A stretch of DNA of 64,000 nucleotides from Diacronema lutheri (Eukaryota > Haptophyta > Pavlovophyceae > Pavlovales > Pavlovaceae), in the NCBI GenBank assembly GCA_019448385.1, contig JAGTXO010000002.1, positions 1,612,001 to 1,676,000 of the forward strand. Direction: 5' to 3'. The notes below the pieces were generated by a model. It was not told where the DNA came from. It searched no databases and worked only from the letters and a program-made list of their open reading frames with translations. The number at the start of each line of letters is the position of its first letter. The first letter of the stretch is position 1. The position numbers were made by a program, and so were the translations under genes. Below are positions 1 to 8,632 of the stretch, piece by piece.

Positions 1-1
1 C

Positions 2-288
2 GCCGGGCGCGACAGCACCGTGCTCATCGCGCGCATCGACCACCACTCGCCCGACGAGGGCACGTTCGCGTTTGCATGGCTGCACCGCCAGTTCCCGGTG
101 CGGCCGGCGTAACAAGGCGCAGGGTCAAGCGCTCGGGTGCGCGGGCGTGTGGCTCGCCGAGCCGTGCTTCACGCACGGCCAGCTCTACGTGGCCGCTTCG
201 CGCGTCGGGCACGCGTCGCGCATCCGCTTTGCGCTTGGCCCGGACCATGTGACGCGCACCGTCGTCTTCAAAGAGGTGCTCCGCGCGG
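2..288 (+). pseudogene. PIF1/Helitron-type helicase, C-terminal remnant
   Basis: This is the last part of an SF1B PIF1-family DNA helicase of the kind found in Helitron transposons. One frame (from base 2) reads GRDSTVLIARI and HRQFPVRPA, then stops. A second frame (from about base 112) resumes with NKAQGQAL, FTHGQLYVAASRV and RTVVFKEVL, which match helicase motifs V and VI and the usual PIF1 tail. The short FAMTI-like link normally found between FPVRPA and NKAQGQ is absent, about 14 bases short, so the frame is broken. The 5' part lies outside the window. No Rep or HUH domain is visible, so assignment to a Helitron rather than a cellular PIF1 is inferred from the RRQFPVRPA style. The Ala/Gly-rich reading after base 288 looks like run-off, not protein. 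Confidence 0.75.
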
Positions 289-2089
289 TCAGCGGTGGCG
301 AGGCGGCGGCGGCGGCTGCGGCATTCGCCGCGGCCGCCGTCGCCGCCGCGCGCGAATGCGCGGCGGCGGCGCGCGGTGGCGGCGGGCGCGGCGGGCGCGG
401 CTCGGACGGCGCGCGCGGCGCCGGCGGCGGGCGGCGCGCTGGCGGCGGGCGCGACGCCGGCGCGCGGTGCTGCCCAGCACCCGCCGGCGCGACGCCCGTC
501 GCGCCGCTCGCGGCCGACGCGCAGCCGGCGGGTGCTCGCCAACACCGCGCGCCGCGCGACTGGCCCGCGTACCTGCGCGCCCTTCTAGGGCGCGCAGGGG
601 CCTCAAGCCGGCGCGCTGCCCGCCGCCGCGTGGGTCGCCGCCGCGCGCGTGCCGTCGGCGCTGCCGCCGTCCGGCGTCGCGCTCGCGCCGCTGCCGCAAC
701 CGCAGCCGCCGCCGCCGCCGCCGCCTGCCGGCAAGCTGGGCAAGCGCGCAGCGGCGGCGACGGCGGTGCGCGGCCCGGCGAGCAAGCGGTAGCGGTGCCG
801 CCGAGCCGGGGGCGGGCTCCGTGGGCGACGCGGCTTGGCTCGCCACTCGCACCACTCGCGCCGGGCGCGCACAACGCGCCGTGGTCCGCTGCGCGGCCGG
901 GCGAAAATGCGGTCCTGGCTGCGGGGCGGATCCGACACGCCGTGGCCGTACAGCGCGTTCGGCATGGATTTGTTACTCATGCCATGGCGTCGCGCCACGA
1001 TGACGCCCGTGGCCCCGGCGGCCAGCCTCGCGCCGCTACGCCGTGTCGTCGCGGCCGGCGCACACAGCGAACTGTGTGTCCGCGGCACATGCCCGGCTGC
1101 TCGCGCGCTGCAAGCTTGCCGAACTGCTCGCGCTGGAATGGCGCGCTGCGGGCGTGCCCGCGCACCGCGCGTGTGCCATGCGCGTTCCGGGAGCGCCGCG
1201 CCGCGCGCCGAAGCGGCGCGCGGCGCACGTGCGGCCTCGGGCCGAAGAGGGGCCGGCGCGACCGGCCGCGAGGCGGGCGCAGACGCTCGGCGTGCCGGTC
1301 GATGCGTCGTCCAAATCCGCGTCGGGCGGGTGCGCGCCTGGGCCGGCGCTGCGTGCAGTCGGCGGGGCCCGGCCACGCGCTCGGGCGTAACGTTCGCGCC
1401 TGTTCGGCCGAGGCGCACTCGCCGTCCCCTCGCGCCGGCAACGTGCGTGCGGGCCAGCACGCAGGCAGCGTACGATGCCACGGCAGCGGCGAGCGCGTCC
1501 CCGCCGGTGTGCCGCTCGGCGCCCCGTCACGCGCAACGTGCGCGCCGCCCGCTGCATGCGCACGCATACGCGCGCTGGCAGCGTGCGCACAATTGCCCGG
1601 GCAAGATCGTCCCGCGCTCGCGCCGCCGACGCATCATTCCATGTGTCCGTTTCGGCATCTGCCACCATCCACCAGCCCTCGAAAGCCGGCTTGCGCGTGG
1701 GCGCCCGTCCGGTGCGAGAAGCGGCTCGCGTCCTCGCGCGGGGCGCCTCCGCGCCAGGCGCCCGGCGCGCGCTCGTCTTGCCGCGCCACCACGCTGATCT
1801 GCGCCCAACCCTCGCTCGCCAATTCCCCCGTCGTCCCTGCTGCGCAGCCCGCAACAGCGCGCGCATGGCGCGCGCACGGCGCAGCGCCCTTGAGCAAGTT
1901 TTACGTCGTCGGTCGGCAGCCTGTGGAAGACGCGTTTGACGGCCCGATGTGGCCGGTGAGAGTGCCCGGCGTGCCGCGTGGTGAGCGCCTGCACGGCTTG
2001 CCGGGCTCGGCGCGCGCCCAGCCAGCCTCCCTCCACCCCGCCGCAAACCGTGCGTGCGCACCCCGCACACCCGGCGCTGCGCGGCGCGG
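289..2089. other. GC-rich stretch without a recognised gene
   Basis: Low-complexity DNA with GCC/GGC-type triplet runs (about 300-500 and 690-730). All six frames stay open for long distances because stop codons are rare at this base composition, and the readings are Ala/Arg/Pro filler. A minus-strand peptide near 940-1020 (VIVARRHGMSNKSMPNALYG) faintly recalls the RHG motif of KDZ transposases but has no support around it. Confidence 0.5.
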
Positions 2090-3260
2090 CGCAGGCGCGA
2101 AGAACGAGGGCAACGCGTGCTACACGACGTCCTTATGCAATCGCTCTTCGCCCTGAACGTGCTCCGTGCGATGCTTCGCTCCGCTTCGCGCCGTGCCAAC
2201 AGCGTCGAGAGGGCGCGTTTTCGGGACTTTGGCACGCTGATCGAGGACACCAAGGCGCCGACACGGCTGTGTCTTGTGTCCGTCATCGACGTCATCTCGG
2301 GCCGTGGCGCGCGAAGGACGCCGCAGGATGCCGCTGAGTTCTTCCGGTTGCTACTCGGCCGAGTGCCCGGGCTCGCTGCGGCCTTCGGAGCCGACACACG
2401 CGTCGGGCCAGTGCTCGAGCAGATCGCCGTGCCTTCAGAGTCCGGCGAGGGCATCGCCGTACTCGTCAGCGTCGGCGGCGATGCGGCGCGCGCGCTTGCA
2501 CACGCTCTGGGGTGCGCCGCTGGGCCGCCGCGGGATCGCCACACGAACGCGGGCCACTCGGGCGTGCTCACGCCAGCCAGCATCGCTGTCGAGGCGCCGC
2601 GCACGACGCGCGGCAATGGCCCGCAGTGCAAGAACAACCGCGCGCTCGTGTGCGCGCCGCGGCTGCTACTCGGCGGGCGCGACCACCTCCTCGTCGCCGG
2701 CGTGGTGCACGTGGGCGAGGGGCCGATGAGCGGGCACCTTGTCGCCATCGTGCTCCGCAACGAGGCTTGGCTTCCGTGCGACGACTACAACGTGCGGCGG
2801 CGCGCACGGTCGCTCGGTGCCGCGACCGGCGGTCGAGCGCAGCCGCAACCGCCCCGTCCTCCCGCGCGGCACGCGCGCGTGGCCTGAAAGCTCGCGCGCG
2901 CGCCTGCCGCACGCACGCGCGTTGCCCGCGCAGATCTACAACGTGCCTGAGTCCGACGCGCTGGCGTGGGCAAGTGGTGCGAGCATGCTCGTTCACAGCC
3001 GGCTCGACGTGGAGCCGTTGGACCCGGCGCCGGGCTCAGCGTCACCGCCGTCGGCCGCATCGCCTGCGTGGCCGAGCTCGGAGCCCGACGCGCCGACCTT
3101 GCCGGCAGCCTGGCCGCGGGTGCGGCAGATGGCAGCGGTGCCAACAGATGCGACGATCGGCATCGCGGAGACGGCTGCAGACATCTCTACGGCGGCGATC
3201 GGCCCAGCTGCGCGCGAGGCCCGCCAAGTTGTCTCCGTGACGCGCGCATTGCCAACAGCG
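2090..3260 (+). pseudogene. Ubiquitin-specific protease (USP, C19) domain gene, frame-broken
   Basis: USPs are cysteine proteases that remove ubiquitin from proteins. The Cys box reads NEGNACYTTSL with the Cys codon at 2118-2120. It is followed by MQSLFALNVLRAML, then a QDAAEFFRLLL box near 2322. The His box reads SGHLVAIVL with the His codon at 2735-2737, and WLPCDDYN holds the usual Asp. After a 142-base intron the frame resumes with IYNVPESDALAW and ASMLVHSR, the normal closing strand of a USP fold. The Cys box is in another frame than the rest: one base appears missing near 2132, where NSLLQ would be expected. Every catalytic box is otherwise present, so decay is recent or the base is a sequence error. 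The domain, about 250 residues, is short for the family. A strong donor (GTGAGTGCG) at 3261 suggests a further exon that I cannot place with confidence. Confidence 0.65.
2792..2933 (+). other. Intron in the USP gene
   Basis: The donor is GTGCGG after the Asn codon of CDDYN, and the acceptor is GCGCAG before ATC TAC. Removing 142 bases joins two USP segments that lie in different frames, with phase 0 on both sides. This gives the local splice style (GTGCG donors) that recurs in the giant gene and the SAM gene of this window. Confidence 0.65.
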
Positions 3261-3288
3261 GTGAGTGCGTCCTCGTCTCCGGCGGCCG

Positions 3289-3293
<5 letters not shown>

Positions 3294-3335
<42 letters not shown>

Positions 3336-3336
3336 C
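3294..3336. repeat. C homopolymer followed by CA microsatellite
   Basis: About 28 consecutive C residues run directly into about seven CA units. It sits in a probable intron of the USP gene. Confidence 0.95.
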
Positions 3337-3621
3337 ACTCTCCCTACCTTCTTCCTCCTTTCGCACCTCGCACGCGCACGCCGTCCGCTGCCCGCTGTCC
3401 GCGGCCCAAATTGCCTTGCGGAAGCCGAGCAGGCAGAGCCCTGCTTGGATGGCTCCAGCGCGCATCTTGTGGATGGCGACGCTGTGGGCGAGCACGGACG
3501 CTTAAATGTGACCAGTGGCGCGCTAACTGGACGTCGAGCGTGTGCGCCTTGTCCGCACGTGTGCACTTACGTGCGTCTGCGGCGATCTGCCCGGCGTAGT
3601 AGTCCGCGCGCGCGGGAACCG

Positions 3622-3771
3622 CGTCGGCAGTAGGAGCAGGATAACGTACTTGCGCCTGACGAGGACGGCGAGAAGTGCGGCTTTTCGCTCGGGGCCTACC
3701 ATGCCGCAGAGGTTGGCGCTGGCGCGCGTGAGGCAGTCGGAGCGCGCTGGGCCCGGGTTGAAGGCCTCACC
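3622..3771 (-). other. Possible LINE ORF2 start (2A-like motif plus endonuclease-like strand)
   Basis: On the minus strand the reading gives PWGEAFNPGPARS. This resembles the GEA.NPGP or 2A-like motif near the N-terminus of some algal and animal LINE proteins. After it come ANLCGMVGPERKAALLAVL and KYVILLL, which could be the first beta-strand and helix of an APE-type endonuclease. No catalytic endonuclease motif and no reverse transcriptase follow within the frame. The call rests on a short motif and could be chance. Confidence 0.22.
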
Positions 3772-3864
3772 CCAGGGGACGGGAGGATTCAAGGCGCCGA
3801 GCCGCTGCGGGTGCGGCGGGAGGCCCCGGGCGGGTGTGCTAATGCGGCTCGATGGCCGCCTGCC

Positions 3865-3924
3865 GGGGGGGGGGGGGGGGGGGGGGGGGGTGGGGGGTGG
3901 GGGGGGGGGGGGGGGGGGGGGGGG
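3865..3924. repeat. G homopolymer run with two T interruptions
   Basis: About 60 bases of G broken by two T residues lie about 290 bases from the outer left end of the PLV pair. Similar but shorter G or C runs occur at 16492-16505, 21837-21853, 35193-35210, 41769-41797 and 43160-43183. Runs of this kind are prone to miscounting, so lengths are uncertain. Confidence 0.9.
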
Positions 3925-4209
3925 CGCGTTGGGCCGCCCGCGGAAACGGAGGTGAGCGTGTGGGAGCGGCGCGCGTCGGCGCGCGCGGCTGGCGTGCAGC
4001 ACGGATAAGTCTTGTGTGGACTTCGCGGGGCGGATCCCGGTGCAGGGATTGCCGACGTAGGCCGCGAGCGCGAGCAGGGCGGGGATGAAGACGGATGATG
4101 GGGTTGGGGCCAAGGCCGCCGCACCCGCAGCTATCACGGTGGCAGCGACCGCCACGGTCAGTGCGAGGCTCGCGTGGCCGCTGCGCGGGCAGCTCGCCCG
4201 CCAGGTCCA

Positions 4210-4811
4210 GCTGCTCTCTATGCCCGTGCCGACGGTCGCGCCCCGGCTCCCGCGCGCCTCCTGCTCGGAGCTTCCGAGTGTCTTCGCTTCATTCCGCGCT
4301 CTGCTCGGTCTTCGTAAGGGGCTTTCTGCCTCTCCGTCGGTTTGTCGAGGTGTTACGGCCTGATCTTGGGTCACTCGGCGGTCGCGCGTCGAATCGCCCT
4401 CACACGGGCTCGTAAGGGCGGAAAGTGCCTGGAACGGTCGAAGCGCCGGGGGGAGGGAGGGAGGTGGGGGCACTCGGGGCGGTCGCGCGTCGAAGCGCCG
4501 CGCGCCCGGGCCGGTCGCGCGTCGAAGCGCCCGCACTCGAGCGCGTAAGGGCGAAAAGTGCCTGGAACGGTCTAAGCGCGCGTGGGGGGGGGGAGTCGGT
4601 CGGCCGAGGCGTCGAAGCGCCCGCACTCGGGCTCGTAAGGGCGAAAAGTGCCTGGAACGGTCTAAGCGCCGGGCCGTCGCCCGCCCGCCGGCGCCGCCCG
4701 CCGCCCGCCGCGGTGAGCTCGAGGGGCGTTAGGACCGCCGGACCGGCCGTGTGCTAGGACCGTCCGGCCGGTCGCGAGCGCGTAGAGAGAGCGGCGAGAA
4801 TAACCGCCGGC
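4210..4811 (+). repeat. Left terminal inverted repeat, PLV copy A
   Basis: It begins GCTGCTCTCTATGCCCGTG and matches the reverse complement of 22306-22911 to its inner edge near CCGCCGGC. Inside it a unit with the core AAGTGCCTGGAACGGTC recurs near 4421, 4553 and 4646, mixed with copies of GTCGCGCGTCGAAGCGCC. Such arrays could bind a replication or end-recognition protein; that role is inferred. Confidence 0.92.
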
Positions 4812-4828
4812 GAGGCTCATCCGCGCGA

Positions 4829-5524
4829 ATGCGAGGTGACCGGGACACCCGCTTTCGGCGCATCAGTCGCGAGCTCGCCACCAGCCCGCGCACCCGTCGC
4901 GTCGAGTTCCCAGACACCGAGCTCGACGCGGGCGACCTGATGCGCCTATCATACCTGCCACGCGGCCCCCAGTTCTCCGCCGCGGCCGACCTAGGCTACT
5001 CGGTCGATCAGGATCTTACGACTCCTGAGACCGCCGTGCTGCGCGACCCACTGGGTAAGCCTGTGATCGTACATCGCGGGTCGGCATCTGCGAAGGATTG
5101 GCTGCTCTCCGACGTCGCGATCGGAGCGGGCAAGGCCCACCACGACCCGCGGCAGCGAGAGGCGCGGCGGCTGACCGAGCAGGTCCAGCGCAAATACGGC
5201 CGCGCGGCCGACGCGTTGGGCCACTCGTTGGGAGGGCGCCTCGCCGAACAGAGCGGCGCGGGCGGTCGTGTCATCACGTTCAACAAAGCCGCCGGGCCGA
5301 TGGACCTAGCGATCGCCCCGGCGAACGGTGCCCGGCAGCTCGATATGCGTGTGCCGGGGGATGTGGTGAGTGCGCTGTCCAACCGTACGGACCGACGGAT
5401 CGAACGCCGCACGGTGGCGCCCGTTGGACGAGGAGGTATAGCGGGTGCCCACTCGTTGGCGAATCTCCCGAGCCGAAGGTCCAAAGATACCCGTGCGACT
5501 CGTTCATCTAAGCACGGTGCTTAG
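4829..5524 (+). CDS. Lipase-like alpha/beta hydrolase (PLV copy A)
   Basis: A protein of about 231 residues with the lipase nucleophile elbow GHSLGG near residue 130. Before it is the HRGS strand and helix typical of class 3 lipases, and after it RVITFNKAAGP. Class 3 lipases hydrolyse acylglycerols or phospholipids; in PLVs and virophages they are thought to help membrane passage. I chose the ATG at 4829 because upstream frame would lie in the terminal repeat. It is the first gene inside the left repeat and overlaps the tail of the opposing gene by about 21 bases. Viral lipases are often very divergent, so substrate cannot be told. Confidence 0.7.
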   Translation: MRGDRDTRFRRISRELATSPRTRRVEFPDTELDAGDLMRLSYLPRGPQFSAAADLGYSVDQDLTTPETAVLRDPLGKPVIVHRGSASAKDWLLSDVAIGAGKAHHDPRQREARRLTEQVQRKYGRAADALGHSLGGRLAEQSGAGGRVITFNKAAGPMDLAIAPANGARQLDMRVPGDVVSALSNRTDRRIERRTVAPVGRGGIAGAHSLANLPSRRSKDTRATRSSKHGA

Positions 5525-6466
5525 AGGGTCCCGGATGAAGGTCTTGACCGCTGCCGCTGAGACGCCGTAGGTCTCTGCGATTTGCTTATGAGCCTGTTTG
5601 ACAGATGTAGTACGGTTGTCAAAAGCGTTCATGACAGCTTCGCGGTTTTCAGCGAGCATCGCTAATGCCGCCTGGCCCGTGAGCGTACCGACCTTTTCAT
5701 CCAGCGGAGATTTTGAGATGCCTCCGCTCCCTGAGGCCCCGGGCGTGAGTCCGATCCACGGCGTGCTTGGCGTGATCGGCTGAGGTGGCTGTACAGGCGT
5801 AGACGGGGTGCGCGAGCGTGTGGGCGAGGCCGCAACCATGCGCATAGGTTGAATGAGTGACGAAGGTTGGAGGGGTGCTGGACCTCCGGCAGCCTGGGGT
5901 GCCAAGGGCGCTGTGGTCGATGAAGCGACAGGCTGGAGTGGCTGGGCGAGCGCTCCGACCGGCATGGTGGCGGCCGTTGGTGGAGCAGCCATGGTGGCGG
6001 CCATCGCCTGCGACATCGGGCGGGGTGCCTGGAAGTCGCGGGTCGGCATGATCATAGATGAGAGCGGCTCGCGCACCGCGCTGAACGGCGGTCGGCGCCC
6101 GGGCAGCGTGATCTGCCGAAGCTCCGGGGGGTATGCCGGGTCGAGCTGGATGTCCTCGATCGACGGTGCCGGTGCGAAGACCGAATCGACGGTCCTAGGG
6201 TCGCGCGGCAACCGAGGCAGATTGTCGACGTGCTCGCGCTCGTCCTCGGAATACTCCATCGGCACGTCATGCCGGCGCAGCTTCTCCGAGTACGTCGAGT
6301 GGCGGATGCCTGTGTACCACCGTCGCCCCCCGCTCGTGAAGTGCGAGTGGTACGGGCCGACGTACGGCTCACCGCGCAGCGTAAAGTACGCCATGTCGGG
6401 GCGCGCGTCGTACTGGTTTCGGTCGCCGAGCTTCTCGCGCTCCAGAGCATCGACGAAGGTCGTCAT
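5504..6466 (-). CDS. YVGPYH-motif virion-associated protein with C-terminal helix-turn-helix (PLV copy A)
   Basis: 320 residues in three parts. Residues 25-65 hold YFTLRGEPYVGPYHSHF and WYTGIRHSTYSEKL, a short motif (GxxYxGPYH...TG..H) shared by many small and large DNA viruses and PLVs, usually next to capsid genes and of unknown role. Residues 100-260 are a Pro/Ala/Thr-rich linker. Residues 268-320 contain IAETYGVSAAAVKTF, which reads like a helix-turn-helix. The combination suggests a structural protein that can also touch DNA, but that is inference. It is transcribed with the ATPase, which begins 22 bases upstream of it. Confidence 0.6.
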   Translation of the reverse strand: MTTFVDALEREKLGDRNQYDARPDMAYFTLRGEPYVGPYHSHFTSGGRRWYTGIRHSTYSEKLRRHDVPMEYSEDEREHVDNLPRLPRDPRTVDSVFAPAPSIEDIQLDPAYPPELRQITLPGRRPPFSAVREPLSSMIMPTRDFQAPRPMSQAMAATMAAPPTAATMPVGALAQPLQPVASSTTAPLAPQAAGGPAPLQPSSLIQPMRMVAASPTRSRTPSTPVQPPQPITPSTPWIGLTPGASGSGGISKSPLDEKVGTLTGQAALAMLAENREAVMNAFDNRTTSVKQAHKQIAETYGVSAAAVKTFIRDPLSTVLR

Positions 6467-6488
6467 CGGTGCCGTATGCGCGCGGAAA

Positions 6489-7313
6489 TTAATTGTCGTC
6501 GCGCTCGCCCCCCGGTTGGTCCTCGGGCGGCGCGTCGAACCGGATGCGCGCGAACCGGTTGTAGATGTGGCCGCTCGACATATCGAGCGTCATGAACTGG
6601 TGGGGGTCTGCGCCGGGCGGGAAGACGTGCTGGAAGACCGCTTCGAACATGCGCTTATCGATCGGTACGAGCTCGCTGCGGATGCTCTCGAGCTCACTCG
6701 TGTTGCTCGGGCGGAACAGAAAGGCGTGCGTCAGCAACTTGCGCGTGCTGAGGGGCAACGCCCGGTATGTCTGTGCGATCAGCCAGACCGACAGTCGAAG
6801 GTGGCGCCGATTGTTCGCGAACCGCTCGAGGTGCTTCCGCAGCTCGGCATCTTTCAGATTGGCCGCGAAATCGTCGATGATGAGCAGCGTGTTCTCCGGG
6901 CGGCGGGCTCGAGCGCGCTGTTCGAGGATCGGCGTGAGTGCTGCGAGCAGCGGGGCGTCGAACGTGTGGTGCACCTTGCGCGGGTCGTGGTGGGCAAACG
7001 GGCTGTTCGTCATCGAGAGAAACGACGCCTGGGGGATCACGAGGTGCACGTGCTCGAAGACGCCCCGGTACACCCGCGGGCTTGCCTGGCAGAGCAGCGC
7101 GGTCGACAGACTCGTCTTACCGCTGCGTGGCGGGCCGAGAAAGGCGACGAAGTGTGCTTGGCGGGGCAGGGGTTCGGGTATGTGCTCGCCCAGACTGTTG
7201 TCCACACTGAACTTGGGGATCGTTAGGTCGATCGTGTGGCCGTCGTCGGTCACGTGCATCGATTGAGGGGATGCCCCGATTTTAAATTCACACGAACCGA
7301 ATGTTGGGCACAT
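6489..7313 (-). CDS. FtsK/HerA-type genome packaging ATPase (PLV copy A)
   Basis: The protein drives viral DNA into the preformed capsid. It is 274 residues long from the ATG at 7313, close to the normal size of PLV and virophage ATPases. Walker A is GPPRSGKTS at about residues 60-68. Walker B is LLIIDDF at about 143-149. VWLIAQT at about 176-182 holds the polar sensor typical of the A32/FtsK-HerA clade. I prefer this start because upstream residues are Arg/Pro repeats overlapping the neighbouring gene. It overlaps the end of the proline-rich gene by 26 bases, so the two are probably co-expressed. Confidence 0.88.
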   Translation of the reverse strand: MCPTFGSCEFKIGASPQSMHVTDDGHTIDLTIPKFSVDNSLGEHIPEPLPRQAHFVAFLGPPRSGKTSLSTALLCQASPRVYRGVFEHVHLVIPQASFLSMTNSPFAHHDPRKVHHTFDAPLLAALTPILEQRARARRPENTLLIIDDFAANLKDAELRKHLERFANNRRHLRLSVWLIAQTYRALPLSTRKLLTHAFLFRPSNTSELESIRSELVPIDKRMFEAVFQHVFPPGADPHQFMTLDMSSGHIYNRFARIRFDAPPEDQPGGERDDN

Positions 7314-7761
7314 GGCGGACGACCGGTGGCGGCATGTAGTACCGCTGGGGTGCTGGCGGAACCGAGGTCGGGGGCGGGGGCGCGGGCGCGGGCGCGGGCG
7401 CGTAGTAGGTCTGGGGTGCCGGCGGCGTGGGCGCGGGAGCCGAGGCGTACACACCGGCGACCTCGCCCGCCACGCGCCTCGGCAGCATGACCCACACGAA
7501 ATCTTCGCCGGCCAGCCGTTCTGCGCTCTGGACGGGCGGTTCAGGGAGCGCGATAGGGCGCGTGGCCGCCCGCCCGGCTTCGATGAGCGCGCGTCGCTTG
7601 TCGTTGCCCGACTGCAAGTTCCTCAGTAGCCTGGCCCGGCGCGCTTCGGCCTTTGCCTTTACCGCCGAGTCGACGATCGGTGGCGATGGGTCGCTAGGAG
7701 CGGTGAACTCGGGTTGCTCGGTTGGTTCGGTGATGGGGTCGGGGTCGGGGCCGGGGTCCAT
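7288..7761 (-). CDS. Proline-rich protein of unknown role (PLV copy A)
   Basis: 157 residues from the ATG at 7761. The first 30 residues are Asp/Pro/Glu-rich. Residues 35-60 form a basic helix (VKAKAEARRARLLRNLQ), residues 80-105 look folded (LAGEDFVWVMLPRR), and the tail is Pro/Ala/Tyr-rich with PPP runs. I know no family for it. Its place between ATPase and penton and its divergent promoter with the penton suggest a late virion protein. An in-frame ATG at 7812 also exists but would overlap the penton start, so it is less likely. Confidence 0.5.
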   Translation of the reverse strand: MDPGPDPDPITEPTEQPEFTAPSDPSPPIVDSAVKAKAEARRARLLRNLQSGNDKRRALIEAGRAATRPIALPEPPVQSAERLAGEDFVWVMLPRRVAGEVAGVYASAPAPTPPAPQTYYAPAPAPAPPPPTSVPPAPQRYYMPPPVVRHVPNIRFV

Positions 7762-7783
7762 CGCGTTATGCACCTCCCGCGCG

Positions 7784-7794
7784 ATTTTTATTTT
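7784..7794. promoter_or_regulatory. AT-rich divergent promoter motif (PLV copy A)
   Basis: ATTTTTATTTT lies in a 49-base gap between the divergently transcribed proline-rich and penton genes. It stands out in GC-rich DNA. Similar A/T tracts precede the major capsid, DUF5754-like and membrane-peptide genes, which suggests a shared late promoter element. Confidence 0.5.
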
Positions 7795-7810
7795 CGGTCG
7801 CAACGGGTCC

Positions 7811-8596
7811 ATGGCACCATCCGGCCGCACCCGCCTGTTCCTCACTTCGGCCCAAGCCGACGTTCTGCCACTCGGCCCCGAGCGCAACGACCGTTGCATC
7901 TTCGACGTCAGCCCCATTCACGCCAACAGCGGGCAGCGCATCGTGTGCCGTCTCGAGAGCGCGTCCATCCCGATCACCCGCCCTTCGATCCACCGCGGCA
8001 ACCGCGTGCTGCGCCTGCGCTTCGGCGCGACGCCCATTTCGTACGAGCTCGACTCGCCTCGGGTGATCGGTACGTCGGCGGAGCTCGCGGCCTACCTCAG
8101 CGAGTACTTTGCCGGCCGCGGCTTGGTATGGAGCTTCTCGAGCGATGTGTCGCGGCTCTCGGTGACCAACACGACCACGTCGATCGTCACTCTGCTCGGC
8201 GCGGCGGACGGCTGCACGAGCGCAGGGCTCATAGGTCTCGGCCGGCAGGGCGTCGTCGTGCCGATCGGAGCCACGGTCCAGCTGCCTGCGGTGCCCGACG
8301 TGATGGGTGGCGCGCGTATGGTGCTCGTCGTGGCGGAAGGCCTCGAGTTGGGCTCGTCGGACTCGGGCTCGCTGCTCCGCCCGCGCTCGCACACATCGAA
8401 CATCCTGGCCGCGGTGCCCATCGGCGTTCCGTACGGCGGGCTCCAGCAGTACACCGCGACGACGGGCCTGTCGTTCCCCACGGGGCGTGCGACCATTAGC
8501 TCGATCGATCTGCAGCTGCTCGACCAGGATGGCGTCGAGTACAACACGAACGGCAGCGAGTGGAGCGCGGTCGTCCATTTCGAGGTCATCGGCTAG
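7811..8596 (+). CDS. Penton (minor capsid) protein, single jelly-roll (PLV copy A)
   Basis: 261 residues, the usual size for a PLV or virophage penton, which occupies the capsid vertices. The N-terminus carries RCIFDVSP and RIVCRLESASIPIT, and the C-terminus carries ISSIDLQLLDQDG and WSAVVHFEV, the closing strands seen in this family. The ATG at 7811 follows the AT-rich motif by 16 bases. It opens the late cluster penton, small basic protein, major capsid. The call rests on size, the C-terminal strand pattern and synteny, because pentons diverge fast. Confidence 0.75.
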   Translation: MAPSGRTRLFLTSAQADVLPLGPERNDRCIFDVSPIHANSGQRIVCRLESASIPITRPSIHRGNRVLRLRFGATPISYELDSPRVIGTSAELAAYLSEYFAGRGLVWSFSSDVSRLSVTNTTTSIVTLLGAADGCTSAGLIGLGRQGVVVPIGATVQLPAVPDVMGGARMVLVVAEGLELGSSDSGSLLRPRSHTSNILAAVPIGVPYGGLQQYTATTGLSFPTGRATISSIDLQLLDQDGVEYNTNGSEWSAVVHFEVIG

Positions 8597-8632
8597 CCGC
8601 GTCCCCACGCGCCGCTCTATTTTCCGCGAGGA

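Larger units (their letters stand above)
3261..4209. other. Gene-poor left flank up to the PLV pair
   Basis: It begins with a probable intron (donor at 3261) that holds a C run plus CA microsatellite and a pyrimidine tract at 3336-3370. Candidate acceptors lie near 3425-3436, but the exon beyond them is not recognisable. The rest holds a weak LINE-like trace on the minus strand and a long G run. No other gene is seen. Confidence 0.45.

Noticed and set aside
940-1020. RHG-containing peptide on the minus strand that recalls KDZ transposases
   Set aside because: No other KDZ motif is found around it, and the frame breaks up on both sides.
72-2156. 694-codon plus-strand frame in the left flank
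   Set aside because: Only its first part (PIF1 tail) and last residues (USP Cys box) match known families; the middle is run-through, so it is not one gene.
4195-4209. Target-site duplication at the outer ends of the PLV pair
   Set aside because: Left flank ...CAGGTCCA and right flank AGGGCCGG do not share a convincing 5-6 base repeat at the tips.
7288-7812. Longer start (ATG at 7812) for the proline-rich PLV gene
   Set aside because: It would place the start on the same CATG as the penton start codon and remove the AT-rich divergent promoter gap; the ATG at 7761 is more sensible.
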